This document shows, piece by piece, positions 7,501 to 16,672 of a stretch of DNA of 64,000 nucleotides (position 1 is the first letter of the stretch; every line of letters starts with the position of its first letter). The DNA is from Brucella sp. BE17. GTDB taxonomy: Bacteria > Pseudomonadota > Alphaproteobacteria > Rhizobiales > Rhizobiaceae. The translations under genes were made by a program, and so were the position numbers. The notes under the pieces were generated by a model. It had not been told where the DNA came from, searched no databases, and worked only from the letters and a program-made list of their open reading frames with translations. The stretch lies in assembly GCF_039545455.1 (NCBI RefSeq), contig NZ_CP154468.1, forward strand, positions 1,189,501 to 1,253,500, in the 5' to 3' direction.

Positions 7501-9803
7501 TCGTTCTTCGAACCACCGACAACGCCCGGGCTGTTGAACTCGAATACGGTAGTCGATCCTGTTTTAAGGGTCAGGTCATTGCGGAAGGTCAGTGTACCGG
7601 GACTATTACCGGCCGATAGCGTACCGTCAACGGTGACGGCACCCGTCAACGCACCCCCGCCGCCCAACGTCCCATCTACAGCGACATTGACAGCCCCGCC
7701 AAGAACGCCATTTCCCGAGGCATCGCCTACCAGTAGCTTGCCACCCGATACCGTGGTTGTACCCGAAAAGCGCGAACTGTCCCCAGTGAGTGTCGTTATA
7801 CCAGCAATGTGATTAACAATATGCGTGCTTGCGGCATTGCTCTTTAGATTAGTAGAAAAAGTAGTTATGCCACTATGATTAAAAGTGAGTGCGGCAATAC
7901 CTGCCCCAAAAACGATATCTTCCGCCTTCACAATACCGGCAGCCGCGGCCGGTTCACCCATAGTCGTGCCGATATTGAGAGTGCCGCTTCCGAAACCAGT
8001 ATATCCAAGATAAACGGTTCCTCCACCTCCGTTGCCTGCCAAAACCATACCACCGTTGGCAACGGTCAGCGTTCCTGTGCCATCACTCCCGACCGTGAGA
8101 TTGCCAGTATTTTTCCATGTTGCATCAGCTCCGGAGACAATGACAGTTCCTTCGACGTCAGCTGCCCATGCAATAATGCCACCTTTATTTTCAACACTTG
8201 CGCCATCGAGAATGTCCAGCGAGCCCGATCCACTTTCACCAACAATGAGGTCACCGGTATTTTTCCATGTTGCGCCTGCCCCTGACACGCTGACAGCACT
8301 TTTGGAATTTGGGTTGAAGCCGATCTTGCCATCTGAATTTTCAACACCTCCGCCATCGCTAATGATCAGAGTGCCGGTGCCGTGATGGCCAACTGTAAGG
8401 CTACCAGTATTTTTCCATATTGCACCTGCTCCCGACACATTGACAGTACCTTTGGAGCCTGGGTTGTTACCAATCGTGCCGACTGAGTTCGCAACACTTC
8501 CGCCATTGCTAATGGTCAGGGTGCTGGTGCCGTAATGGCCAACAAAGAGGGTGCCGGTATTGTTCCATTTTGCGCCTCGCCCTGACACGCTGACAATACC
8601 TTTAGAGTCTGGATTGCGGCCGAGATAACCGTCTGAGTTTTCAACACTTCCGCCGTCGCTAATGGTCAGAGTGCCTGTGCCGTAATGGCCAACAAACAGG
8701 GTGTCGGTATTGTTCCACGTTGCGCCTGCCCCTGACACGCTGACAGTGCCATTGGAATCTGAGACGTCGCCGATATAGCCGACAGAGGCCTCAACACTTC
8801 CGCCATCGCTAATCGTCAGTGTGCCGGTGCCTTTATGGCCGACAGAGAGGCTACCCTTATTGCTCCACGTTGCGCCTGCCCCTGACACGCTGACAGTGCC
8901 ATTGGGACTTGAGACGTCACCGATATAGCCGACAGAGGCCTCAACACTTCCGCCATCGCTAATCGTCAGTGTGCCGGTACCTTCATAACCGACAAAGAGG
9001 GTGCCGGTATTGTTCCACGTTGAGCCCGCCCCTGACACGCTGACAGTACCTTGGGAGCGTGGATTGCGTCCGAGATAACCGTCTGAGTTTTCAACACTTC
9101 CGCCATCGCTAATCGTCAGTGTGCCGGTACCTTCATAACCGACAAAGAGGTTACCGTTATTGTTCCACGTTGAGCCTGCCCCTGACACGCTGACAGTACC
9201 TTGGGAGCGTGGATGGTGGCCGAGATAACCGTCTGAGTTTTCAACACTTCCGCCATCGCTAATCGTCAGTGTGCCGTGCCCGAAATAGCCAAATGTTAGG
9301 CCGCCAGTATTTTCCCATAATGCGCCTGCTCCCGTCACATTGACAGTACCTTTGGATTCTGAACTGAACCCTATCGTGCCAAAGAAACTCTCGACACTCC
9401 CACCATCGACGATATTCAGCGTTCCCCTGCCCGTATAACCCACATAAAGATTGGAATTATTTCTCCATGTTGAGCCTATACCTGATACATTGACAGTACC
9501 GTCGGCGCCCATGGAGATAGCAGCGTATTCATTCCGGACAGAGCCGCCGTCGGCAATGGTCAGAATACCTCCGCGAAGTTCGCCTATTATAAGCTCACCA
9601 TTCAAAATCCACTCTGGGAGAGGGTTTGGCGAAGGGAAGGGACTTACATCGCCTTCTGCAGTGACGCTCTTTGCCAATCCTGGCTTTGTGGCTCCTCCAA
9701 GAGTTAGAAAAAAAACCAAGGCTGTGGATATATACAAGCAAGCCCGCCGCCTGTTGACGATCCCCATACCGCCCCGTGTTTTGACCTTTTGTTGGCTCAT
9801 CAT
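4578..9803 (-). CDS. Large autotransporter adhesin (type Va secretion) with ten 50-residue passenger repeats
   Basis: 1741 aa. The start ATG has AAGGG a few bases upstream. Residues 1-45 are an extended signal peptide with basic NRRR and hydrophobic LYISTALVFFLTLGG, probably cleaved near GLA. Residues about 79-620 hold ten copies of a 50-residue unit built on GTVSVSGAGSTW, VGYEGTGTLTISDGGSV and GYLG, the parallel beta-helix repeat of autotransporter passengers. Further beta-helix with two GTLGGGG-type autotransporter-associated repeats follows. The last 270 or so residues, from PVFWSHGFASWGS, are the outer-membrane beta-barrel, ending in the terminal phenylalanine of NFNMRF. Related to BmaC/OmaA-type Brucellaceae adhesins by architecture only. 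Expected at the cell surface. An AraC-type gene lies upstream in the same direction. Confidence 0.92.
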   Translation of the reverse strand: MMSQQKVKTRGGMGIVNRRRACLYISTALVFFLTLGGATKPGLAKSVTAEGDVSPFPSPNPLPEWILNGELIIGELRGGILTIADGGSVRNEYAAISMGADGTVNVSGIGSTWRNNSNLYVGYTGRGTLNIVDGGSVESFFGTIGFSSESKGTVNVTGAGALWENTGGLTFGYFGHGTLTISDGGSVENSDGYLGHHPRSQGTVSVSGAGSTWNNNGNLFVGYEGTGTLTISDGGSVENSDGYLGRNPRSQGTVSVSGAGSTWNNTGTLFVGYEGTGTLTISDGGSVEASVGYIGDVSSPNGTVSVSGAGATWSNKGSLSVGHKGTGTLTISDGGSVEASVGYIGDVSDSNGTVSVSGAGATWNNTDTLFVGHYGTGTLTISDGGSVENSDGYLGRNPDSKGIVSVSGRGAKWNNTGTLFVGHYGTSTLTISNGGSVANSVGTIGNNPGSKGTVNVSGAGAIWKNTGSLTVGHHGTGTLIISDGGGVENSDGKIGFNPNSKSAVSVSGAGATWKNTGDLIVGESGSGSLDILDGASVENKGGIIAWAADVEGTVIVSGADATWKNTGNLTVGSDGTGTLTVANGGMVLAGNGGGGTVYLGYTGFGSGTLNIGTTMGEPAAAAGIVKAEDIVFGAGIAALTFNHSGITTFSTNLKSNAASTHIVNHIAGITTLTGDSSRFSGTTTVSGGKLLVGDASGNGVLGGAVNVAVDGTLGGGGALTGAVTVDGTLSAGNSPGTLTFRNDLTLKTGSTTVFEFNSPGVVGGSKNDLLVVNGALTLDGTLDAHVAAAGYYRLFDYDGTLSGSFADGKLTGIGGFAAVNPNNPDVRYDIPGQVNLSVMGANQTMQFWDGTGTTATGTADGGDGTWQSFATNWTDATGSANTGWGGSVGVFAGTAGTVNVQATQVFDTLHFSTDGYQIEGDGLAIGVAAGGSFNIDSGVTTSISSVIEDGAGNHVRKAGGGNLILSGNNTYTGGTHLLAGILSVASDQNLGAASGDLTFAGGTLATMSNFNSARLIDLHSEGGRFDVADATTLGLSGAITGDGNLIKQGEGTLVLTGTNAYGNTLVEAGKLTGSAGSISGDIANADTVVFDQAGDASFAGDISGLGMTDGHMIKDGGGRLILGGRSLLDWTVADGVLVTEAVRFGGDVGIDGIGAAFSFTDSGNAVYSGLISGTGNFSLDGVGTVLLTGDSSGFTGLTSINAGTLLVGDASGNGILGGSLDVRAGGTLGGAGAVGSGAGSVVRVASDGTLSPGNSIGTLTVDGDLVFEAGSHFVVEVNPQGGDSDLVSVAGNATLNGGAVAHIGANGAYDIRSTYTILSANGSLSGAFDDVTSDFAFLNPRLLYGYGAGTVALDLVRNDRDFASVASTRNQIATAIGIESIGFGAVHTVFDAIAQLPDDGDVIRASFDTLSGEIHASTKAALIEDSRFIRNAANERLRAAFGEAGASVTPVLAYGSGDTPVQVAADHGGPVFWSHGFASWGSTDGDDNAASKNRNTRGLLIGADTMVSDWRFGLLAGYSHSSFKVRDRSSSGSSENYHLGLYGATRWGNIALRTGAAYSWHDIDTSRGISIPGFTDNLSADYRGRTFQAFGELGYGMEMGDGLRFEPFANLAHVSLHTDGFHETGGEAALSGRSATTDVTFTTLGLRGEQAVKLGPMDTTFKGTIAWRHAYRDTPPESTHALSVGNAFTIAGVPIAGESAIIEAGLDLNLTPNATFGFSYAGQFAGSTRDHGVKANFNMRF
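8000..9570 (-). repeat. Tandem 150-bp coding repeats, about ten units
   Basis: The passenger repeats are visible in the DNA as a 150-bp period. For example, the 20-mer beginning CCTGACACGCTGACAG recurs at 8731, 8881, 9031 and 9181. Units between about 8570 and 9270 are nearly identical, while the outer units have diverged. Unit length is a multiple of three, so gain or loss of units keeps the frame. Confidence 0.88.
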
Positions 9804-10005
9804 GCACCCTTACAAAGCATCACGCCGCGCACATCAGGCGCATACACGTACTACCTTGATGACAGCGAATTGCTGGGTGAGCGTACAGCCGCAACTGCGA
9901 TGACGACCAAAGTACGCCACACCACATTATCATTCTGATAGATGATGATTTTCATGCCGGGGTTGTCAACAACCATAGGCGATGTAAATGCAATAATATC
10001 AATAG

Positions 10006-10056
10006 ATTATACTGCGCGTCTCACCAACCGGTCGATTGCTTTACAATGCGTCTCAC
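10006..10056 (-). promoter_or_regulatory. Autotransporter promoter with direct-repeat activator sites
   Basis: On the minus strand a perfect TATAAT (10006-10011) lies about 200 bp ahead of the adhesin start. Two copies of GCGTCTCAC (plus strand, 10016-10024 and 10048-10056) are 32 bp apart, about three helical turns, and straddle the expected -35 region, where only a weak hexamer is seen. That is a typical layout for an AraC-type activator. Binding is inferred. Confidence 0.45.
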
Positions 10057-10098
10057 TCGGAGCAAACTGTCGCAGAGACGCCGACCTATAATAATGTG

Positions 10099-11115
10099 TC
10101 ACATCGCAGCTAGCCAACGACTCCATTCGATCTCGGAAGCTGATTCGTATCGCTTTCCTGCTTTTCCCAGAGATACTGCTCGGTAGTCTCGCGGTGATTG
10201 ACCGAACTCCCGGGAAAATAGTCTGCTGAACGGAGTCGGATCAAAACCCCATCTGTATGCAATCTCGCCGATGGAAAGATGACTAAGTTTTGGATTAGCC
10301 AAATCCTGCCGACTGCGCATTAATCGGCGCTGGCGCAGATAGTTTGCAAAGCCCTGAACAGGCTCCATGATGCGGTAGAGCGTTGCGCGCGAAAAACCGA
10401 AATGCCGCGCAACACTGTCAGCTGTCATATTAAAGTCAACGAGCCCGTCTTCAATATATCGCCGAACCGCCAGCCACGCAGCTTTTCTGACACGTGGCGC
10501 ATACTCCTCTGTAATCGTACCGTTCAGCGCAGCCGCAGCTAATGCCAGGGTCGGCTCCTGCATGGCGATTGCTTCGGCATACGTCATTTTCGGACCCGCG
10601 GCAAAAAGTGCCCGAATATGACTGCGTAAAAGGCCTACTAGGGGCAAATCAGCATCAATCCGCAAGCCCCCAAAGGCATCGGGTTCACGCAATAAGGGAT
10701 CGAACAGGCGACGTGGCAAGACCAGATCAAAACTTTGATATTCGGTTGAAGCAGTCTTGAGTGGCTGGGTCATATCGACAACCAGCAAGTCGCCTTGCTG
10801 TGCTATCTGTTCGCGTCCTCGGGATCGTGCGCTTCGCTTTCCACTGACGTAAAACTGCAGCATGTAATAATCGAGACTGTCGACAGCGATCCTTGCATTG
10901 ACACGCTCTGTAACTTGCCCCGAACTCTTGACCGTTCCAAACATGAGATCACCAGCATGAAACGCATCAACACTGGCATAAAACGTCTCATCAGTCAGTC
11001 TAGAGACGTCCCAAACCGATGTTGCGCTGTCGCGCCACAAAGGTACGCGGTCACGTAAAGGCAGAAGATTGGTATCGAGAACCGAGCGGGCTATGAACTG
11101 TTTCTTATCGTGCAT
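10099..11115 (-). CDS. AraC-family transcriptional regulator
   Basis: 338 aa. Residues about 1-190 form the AraC-binding-like domain seen in FeaR/OruR-type regulators (YYMLQFYVSGKRSARSRG, then DLLVVDMTQPLKT). Residues about 220-320 are the two-HTH DNA-binding domain (DSVARHFGFSRATLYRIM, then LSIGEIAYRWGFDPTPFSR and FGQSPRDYR). The gene lies directly upstream of the autotransporter, same direction, with 295 bp of regulatory DNA between them, so it is a likely activator of the adhesin. The inducer is unknown. Confidence 0.88.
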   Translation of the reverse strand: MHDKKQFIARSVLDTNLLPLRDRVPLWRDSATSVWDVSRLTDETFYASVDAFHAGDLMFGTVKSSGQVTERVNARIAVDSLDYYMLQFYVSGKRSARSRGREQIAQQGDLLVVDMTQPLKTASTEYQSFDLVLPRRLFDPLLREPDAFGGLRIDADLPLVGLLRSHIRALFAAGPKMTYAEAIAMQEPTLALAAAALNGTITEEYAPRVRKAAWLAVRRYIEDGLVDFNMTADSVARHFGFSRATLYRIMEPVQGFANYLRQRRLMRSRQDLANPKLSHLSIGEIAYRWGFDPTPFSRLFSREFGQSPRDYRAVSLGKAGKRYESASEIEWSRWLAAM

Positions 11116-11455
11116 TGATCAAATGCCTCTGCAGTCTTCCGATGTCATTACCTCTCTCACTTGGTAGAGATGTATAATTCATATATCAGCACATTTCATA
11201 AATTATAGTTTGATTTCAGCGATTGTGACGGAATCCCGTTTCGACCGAACATTCGGCTGAAGCTGAAAGGCCCAAGCACAGGATTGAGAGCAAGCTTACA
11301 TCTAACGAGTGCTAACATATTGAATTGCTGGCGGGTGATGTCCGTCGTAGACGTTGGGCAACCACACGATATGGCTGGAGAATTATACGGCGGGTCGCCG
11401 GGGTCGCATCCATGACGGTAAAGTCATAGTTAGCCGTTCAATCTGATCCCCTACT
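11116..11455. other. Intergenic DNA upstream of the AraC gene, no gene seen
   Basis: Presumably contains the AraC-gene promoter: the first 100 bp are AT-rich on the minus-strand upstream side. The rest, up to the IS end at 11460, shows no frame with recognisable motifs. Confidence 0.4.
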
Positions 11456-11459
11456 TTAG

Positions 11460-12301
11460 GCTCAGGACGCATTGATTTGAAGTGATAGCTATGTGATTCA
11501 GGCGGCGGCGAAGGAGCCTTCATCATGAGCAAATTGTTTTGGCTGACGGATGAGCAGATGGCTTGTCTTCAGCCCTATTTTCCCAAGAGCCATGGCCGTC
11601 AGGGCGTTGACGATCGACGTGTCCTGAGCGGCATCACTTCGTCAACCGCAACGGGCTCAGGAGATGTGATGCGCCGAAGGAATACGGCCCTGCAAAGACG
11701 CTTTATAACCGCTGGAAACGCTGGGGTGACAAGGGCGTCTTCATCCAGATGATGGAAGGCCTTGGCTGTGCCTGAAGCTGCAGAGCGAAAGACGATCATG
11801 ATCGACGCGACCTATCTCAAGGCTCATCGCACGGCTTCCAGCCTGCGAGTAAAAAAGGGGGTACGGGCCGCCTGATCGGCCGCACGAAAGGCGGCATGAA
11901 CACCAAGCTTCATGCTGTAACGGATGCGAATGGTCGTCCGGCCAGCTTCTTTATAACAGCGGGCCAGGTCAGCGATTACACCGGTGCTGCCGCCTTGCTT
12001 GATGAACTCCCCACGGCCAAATGGCTGCTGGCCGACCGTGACTATGATGCCGACTGGATTCGTGACGCTTTGCAGGCGAAGGGGATAACGCCCTGCATTC
12101 CGGGTCGCAAATCACCGAACAAGGCCGTCAAATACGACAAGCGCCGCTACAAAAGGCGCAACCGGATCGAAATCATGTTCGGGCAGCTCAAGGACTGCAG
12201 GCGCGTCGCTACGCGCTACGACAGATGACCAATGGCCTTCTTCAACGCCATCGCACTCGCCGCTACCGTCATCTTCTGGCTATGACCAATCAGTCCTGAG
12301 C
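11460..12301 (+). mobile_element. IS5-family (IS427-like) element, 842 bp, inactivated
   Basis: The ends are inverted repeats GCTCAGGAC(N2)ATTG, related to those of copies A and B (GGTCAGGAC). It is flanked by TTAG on the left (11456-11459) and CTAG on the right (12302-12305). The right end abuts a 5'-truncated second IS5-family transposase, so this element jumped into an older one. Confidence 0.78.
11525..12285 (+). pseudogene. IS5-family transposase, several frame disruptions
   Basis: Begins MSKLFWLTDEQMACLQPYF. A base loss near 11636 breaks the frame before the NRNGLR segment. A base gain near 11765 breaks it again before VPEAAERKTIMIDATYLKAH. The natural A6G5 slip site is at 11851-11861. 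The C-terminal half (LLADRDYDADWIRDAL, RRNRIEIMFGQLKD) is open, then meets a TGA in RYDR(stop)PMAFFNA where relatives have cysteine. It is therefore dead in at least three places beyond the programmed shift. Confidence 0.8.
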
Positions 12302-12305
12302 CTAG

Positions 12306-12718
12306 CGTCATATCGTGACCGACATGACCGGCAACAAGCTGGAAAGCATTGTACATGGTGCGGATGTTCAGGACCGTGACGGCGCGCCAGATCTGATAGC
12401 GCGCGTCTGCCAAAACCATCCCTCCGTAACGAAACTCTTTGCGGATGGCGGATATGCTGGTGAAAAGCTCGCAACGGCTGTGGCGCATATCGAGGCGCTG
12501 GGAACCGAAACCGTCAAGCGTTCCGATCAAGCCAAAGGCTTTGTAATTCTGCCCAGGCGCTGGATCGTCGAACGAACCTTCCCATGGCTCAACCGGTGCC
12601 GTCCGGCTGGCAAAAGATTGGGAGACTTCAACTGCCTCCGCAGAGGCATGGATGTTCAAAGCATCCATCAGGCGAATGATAAGACGTATAGCAAAGCTAG
12701 AATTTTGAGTCAGGCTGT
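12306..12718 (+). pseudogene. 5'-truncated IS5-family transposase remnant
   Basis: The open frame begins inside the transposase with VTDMTGNKLESIVHGADVQD and continues RDGAPDL, LFADGGYAGEKLA (catalytic Asp) and PRRWIVERTFPWLNRCR (Glu). A one-base gain near 12605 then shifts the frame. The correct tail, WMFKASIRRMIRRIAKLEF, is in another frame and ends at 12718. The 5' half is missing because the IS at 11460-12301 replaced or displaced it. A different IS5 subgroup from its neighbour. Confidence 0.78.
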
Positions 12719-12837
12719 TAGCTCGACTTTGTACAAAATTGGCATCGATTTAAGTGCCGCATTGAGCGTCTTTGGTGAATCAATTCGCCGCAGTTTGTGA
12801 TCTTGCGTTATTCGTCTGATCGGATTCGAACTGATGC

Positions 12838-13914
12838 ATGACCAAAGCAGATGAATGCTATAATGAGGCCGGGGATGCGGTTCCTCATCGTCTTCACCAA
12901 TGGCTTGAACCTTTTCGTTTTGGGTTCACAGCCCCAACATGAAACCACGTGCTCGTCCTTGTTATGGGAGCGCTTCTCGCACCAGGGAAACGAACGGTAA
13001 CGTCATGCCTGCGGATCACTGGTCGAGCCGATATGACCAACTTTGCCACTTATCACCAGTTTCTCAACCGAGCTCGCTGGAACCCACGTTTGTTGGCAAA
13101 GCATCTGTTATCTATTGTTGTGGCACGGCTTGTGCCTGAAGGCCCGGTTGTCATTGGTATGGACGACACGATTGAACGACGGTGGGGTCAGCGCATTGCT
13201 GCTCGAGGTATATACCGAGACCCTATACGTTCCAGCCACGGTCATTTCGTCACGGCCAGCGGATTGCGGTGGCTGAGCTTTATGGTTCTTTCTCCGGTGC
13301 CCTAGGCCAAATGCATCAAAGCGATGTCTGTGCTGACAATCCTGTGTCCTTCAGAACGATATAGCCAAAAGATGCTCCGAAGGCACAAGATGCTGACCGA
13401 TTGGGCAAGGCAAGGCAAGGCCTGCTCCAGATATGTCGTTGGCTGCCAGGTCGCCAGATTATTTTTGTCGTCGATAGCAGCTTTGCAGTTCATACACTGG
13501 CCGCAGCACTTCCAGACAGGGCTAGGCTTATCACTCGGTTGCGCCTCGATGCTAATCTTTTTGCAGCACCGGCTCAAAGGCATGAGCGCACACTTGGACG
13601 GCCAGCGCAAAAGGGGCAGCCATTGCCAAAACTAAAGGCTCTTCTTAAGGACCCAAAGACCCAATGGGAGCAGATTGCAGTATCCTCGTGATATGCTAGG
13701 CAAACCAACAAAGTTCTCGACATCACGTCGGGAACAGCACTTTGGTATCGACGTGGAACACCACCCAAACACATTCGCTGATGCAATCGGGGCAGTTCGT
13801 ATGGTTTTATGGGAGCAGGATATTTATCGACAGTCCACGTTTCACCGCGACATACATAAAATACCGCCAGGGCGCATCAAACGAATGGCCGAGGCGCTTT
13901 GCTTCGCTGCTTAA
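12838..13914 (+). pseudogene. IS701-like (DDE_5-type) transposase, decayed
   Basis: ATG 12838 reads MTKADECYNEAGDAVPHR, meets a TGA at 12940-12942 in place of a likely tryptophan, and continues NHVLVLVMGALLAPGKRTVT. The DDE region follows (VVIGMDDTIERRWGQRI, then GLRWLSFMVLSPVP). The frame then shifts twice (SERYSQKM, RRHKMLTDWARQ, LLQICRWLPGRQIIFVVDS). After RRGTPPK a deletion joins the extreme C-terminus FADAIGAVRMVLWEQDI. Family call is from recalled IS701/DDE_5 signatures. Not functional. Confidence 0.68.
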
Positions 13915-13933
13915 TGTACAAAGTTGAGCTTAG

Positions 13934-14712
13934 GTTGTGGACACATTTGATCCATTCAGCGACGGCAGCGACCAGAGCGATTGTAGCAAGGTAGTTTTGA
14001 GCGTTTCGGTCTATCTGGTTGCGATACGTCGCCAGTTTTTGAGACGCCCGAAGAGACGCTCAATGATATTTATACGACGATAGATGCGTCGATCGAGAGG
14101 GTATGGTGTCCGCCTTGCAGCAGTATAGGGGATGATGGCCTTGATGTTCCTTGCTGTTAGCCAGTTGCGTAAGCTATCAGCGTCATAGGCTTTGTCAGCG
14201 AGCACCCGCCTTGGCGGTGCGACTGTTCCAAGGAGCGGCATGGCGATGCTGATGTCTGCGATGTTTCCCGGTGTTAGGGTAATGGCGACCGGTCTGCCGC
14301 GATCGTCGGCCAGGCAGTGGATATTGCACGTCCTGCCACCCCGCAATCGACCAATTGCTTCTTCATACTCCCCTTTTTGAGCCGGCAGCCGAACGATGAG
14401 CTTTGACGTGGCTGCTATCAATCGACAGTTCCTTTGGAACTGCCCCCGATGCCGCGATCTTCTCGAACAGGCGTTGCCAGATCCTGCGGCGGGACCAGCG
14501 ATTGTAGCGGTTATAGATCGTGGTGGGGCCCATAGGCGGCAGGAACATCACGCCAACGGCATCCCGTCTTTAGCACATGCAGAATGCCCGAGATCACGCT
14601 GCGGTCATCGACCTTGGCTTACCCAGCTTGCCTCGCGGCAAATGCGGTTCGATCGCCGCCCATGCATCATCCTAAAGCCAGAAAAGATGGCGTGAAATAT
14701 CTCCTCATCCAT
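13934..14712 (-). pseudogene. IS5-family transposase, multiple frameshifts
   Basis: ATG at 14712 (MDEEIFHAIFSGF). The frame must be changed several times to read WAAIEPHLPRGK, then VDDRSVISGILHVLKTGCRW, then PTTIYNRYNRWSRRR, IDSSHVKAHRSAAGSKRG, LADKAYDADSLRNWL and NIIERLFGRLKNWRRIATR. One more shift precedes the tail AQNYLATIALVAAVAEW. At least three shifts are beyond the single programmed one, so it is inactive. Confidence 0.75.
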
Positions 14713-14771
14713 AAACCCATAGAAACACGATATCTATAGAGAAATATCAGAGAGCGGTATAGGTCCTGACC
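13934..14771 (-). mobile_element. IS5-family (IS427-like) element, 838 bp, inactivated
   Basis: Reading on the minus strand, it starts GGTCAGGACC, the same end as copies A and B. The far end TTGTGGACA is an imperfect partner. Flanks are CTAG (14772-14775) and TTAG (13930-13933). The CTAG is itself split by an IS630 insertion beginning at 14775. Confidence 0.68.
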
Positions 14772-14774
14772 CTA

Positions 14775-15826
14775 GAGCGCGTCCGCTTTACTGGGGGTCA
14801 TATCCGCACGATTTGAAGTAGTTGGCGCATTCTTGTGGTTCGAACAGCGTAACGATTTGGCCAACGGTATTCCATAAGCCGTCGACCGTTCGCTCGGCTT
14901 TTGCGCGCAAGACGGCCTTGAGCTTCGCGAATGCCTTCTCGATTGGGTTGAAGTCGGGACTGTATGGAGGAAGGTAAAGCAACCGGCATCCGGCGTCTTC
15001 GATTGCGTGACGTACTCCTTCCGCTTTGTGTGCAGGCAGATTATCCATGATGACGATGTCGCCCGGCACCAAGGTTGGAATGAGAACCTGCTGGACATAG
15101 GCCTGGAATGCTACCCCGTTCATCGCGCCGTCCAAAACCATGGGTGCGGTCATTCCAGATAGCCTGAGGGCTCCGGTAAACGTCGTCGTCTTCCAATGGC
15201 CGTGCGGGACCGGTGAGCGGCATCTATCTCCGCAAGGGGCCCGTCCACGAAGCCGGGACATCTTCGTGCTCAGGCCGGTTTCATCGATGAAGACGAGCCG
15301 CGCCGGATCGAGATCGAGTTGGTCGTCGAACCAATCCTGACGACGTTTCAGCAGGTCAGGACGCTCCTGCTCCAGTGCATGCGCGGTCTTTTTTTGAAAG
15401 TCCAACCGCGCTTTCGCAGCCAGACGTCAAGCGCGCTGCGGCCGATCGATACGGCTCTGTCCTCGCGCAATCGCAGAACCATCTCGTTGAGCGTGATATC
15501 CTTTTCCTCTTCGATTATGCGGATGATGAAGTCCTCGTGAGCATCGAGGCGTGAACCACCGCGTCGGCCCTGCTTGGCAGGCGTCAACTGGGCCGCCCGT
15601 GCGCTGGCAATCCAGGCGATGGCCGTTGAAATGCCAATTCCAAATCTGGCTGCCGCCGATCTCGCCGACATGCCATCGCGTGACGCAGCCAGAACGCGGC
15701 TACGCAAATCATCACTGAAAGCTCGGGTCATATTGCCTCCGACCAAATCACCAGTCGAAGCGATAGAATCAGAATTCGGAAGCCAGGGGAATCCTCAACC
15801 CGATTCCGCGTTCAATGGACGTGCTC
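14775..15826 (-). mobile_element. IS630-family insertion sequence, about 1052 bp
   Basis: The ends GAGCGCGTCC and GAGCACGTCC form an imperfect inverted repeat and are bounded by TA on both sides (14773-14774 and 15827-15828), the duplication typical of IS630/Tc1 elements. The two TA copies belong to what was one CTAG shared by the IS5 elements on either side, so this is the last insertion in the stack. Confidence 0.85.
14788..15731 (-). CDS. IS630-family transposase made by frameshift
   Basis: The first frame starts at ATG 15731 (GGAGG 5 nt upstream; MTRAFSDDLRSRV) and encodes the N-terminal HTH (DGMSARSAAARFGIGIST). The second frame, to 14788, has the DDE catalytic core: FIDETGLSTKMSR, IVIMDNLPAHK and YSPDFNPIEKAFAKLK. 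They overlap around an A7 tract (minus strand, 15389-15395) where a frameshift would give a roughly 315-residue product, as in many IS630 members. No other lesion was seen, so it may be active. Confidence 0.82.
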
Positions 15827-15829
15827 TAG

Positions 15830-16672
15830 GGTCAGGACCTATTAAATAACTTGCACCTCTGCGGAGGCTTTGATTCATTTGGATCGAAAGGAGTTCCGCG
15901 ATGAGTGAGTTACTGTTGTTTTCAGAGGTGCAGATGCGCGGCATCGAACCGTATTTTCCGCTGTCGCACGGCATTCCGCGCGTTGATGACCGTCTAATTT
16001 TGAGTGGCATCATCTTTGTTTTGCGCAATGGGCTGCGTTGGCGTGACGCACCGAGAGAATACGGTCCACACAAGACGATCTATAACCGTTTCATCCGGTG
16101 GAGTAGGCTGGGCGTGTTCAACCGCATTCTTGCCGAACTGACCGCCAAACGCGGTAAGCTCGAACAACTGATGATCGACGCCACCCACTTGAAAGCCCAC
16201 CGTACCGCAGCCAGTCTGCTAAAAAAGGGGATGTTCCCAGACGTATTGGGCGGACCAAAGGCGGGCTGAACTCTAAGCTGCATGCCGTCTGCGATGATCA
16301 CGGTCGACCACTCATCCTGCTTCTGAGCGAAGGGCAGATGAGCGATTATAAAGGAGCGGCAAAGATGCTTCCCGCGTTTCCCAAGGCCAAATCCTTGTTG
16401 GCTGACAAGGGGTATGACGCCGACTGGTTTCGAGACGCCTTGGCAGCCCGTAAGATTACCGCGTGCATTCCATCTCGGGCAAACCGCAAACTCGCCATCC
16501 CGTATGACCCGGTGCTCTATAAAAAGCGCCACAAAATCGAAAACATGTTCGGCAAGCTTAAGGACTGGAGGAGAATTCATACACGATACGACCCATGCGC
16601 CCACGCATTCTTCTCAAGCATATGCTTCGCTGCAGCCGTGATCTTCTGGCTTGGATTTAACGAGTCCTGACC
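15830..16672 (+). mobile_element. IS5-family (IS427-like) insertion sequence, copy B, 843 bp
   Basis: Appears identical to copy A in length, ends and all reading frames, in the same orientation. Flanked by CTAG at 15826-15829 (whose first base now abuts the IS630 end) and at 16673-16676. Confidence 0.9.
15901..16670 (+). CDS. IS5-family transposase (copy B), made by -1 frameshift
   Basis: Same product as copy A: the first frame from ATG 15901 and the second to 16670 are joined by a -1 shift at A6G4 (16221-16230). The DDE residues are in LMIDATHLKAHR, LADKGYDADWF and KIENMFGKLKD. Identity with copy A implies recent duplication and probable activity. Confidence 0.88.

Noticed and set aside
4764..8385. 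Many plus-strand open frames opposite the autotransporter (for example 5917-6306, 7474-7812, 7875-8285)
   Set aside because: They are antisense shadows of a repetitive, codon-biased passenger gene, with no ribosome-binding sites or families.
8000..9570. The regular 150-bp repeats as a CRISPR or satellite array
   Set aside because: The repeats are one continuous reading frame of beta-helix units without spacers, so they are protein repeats.
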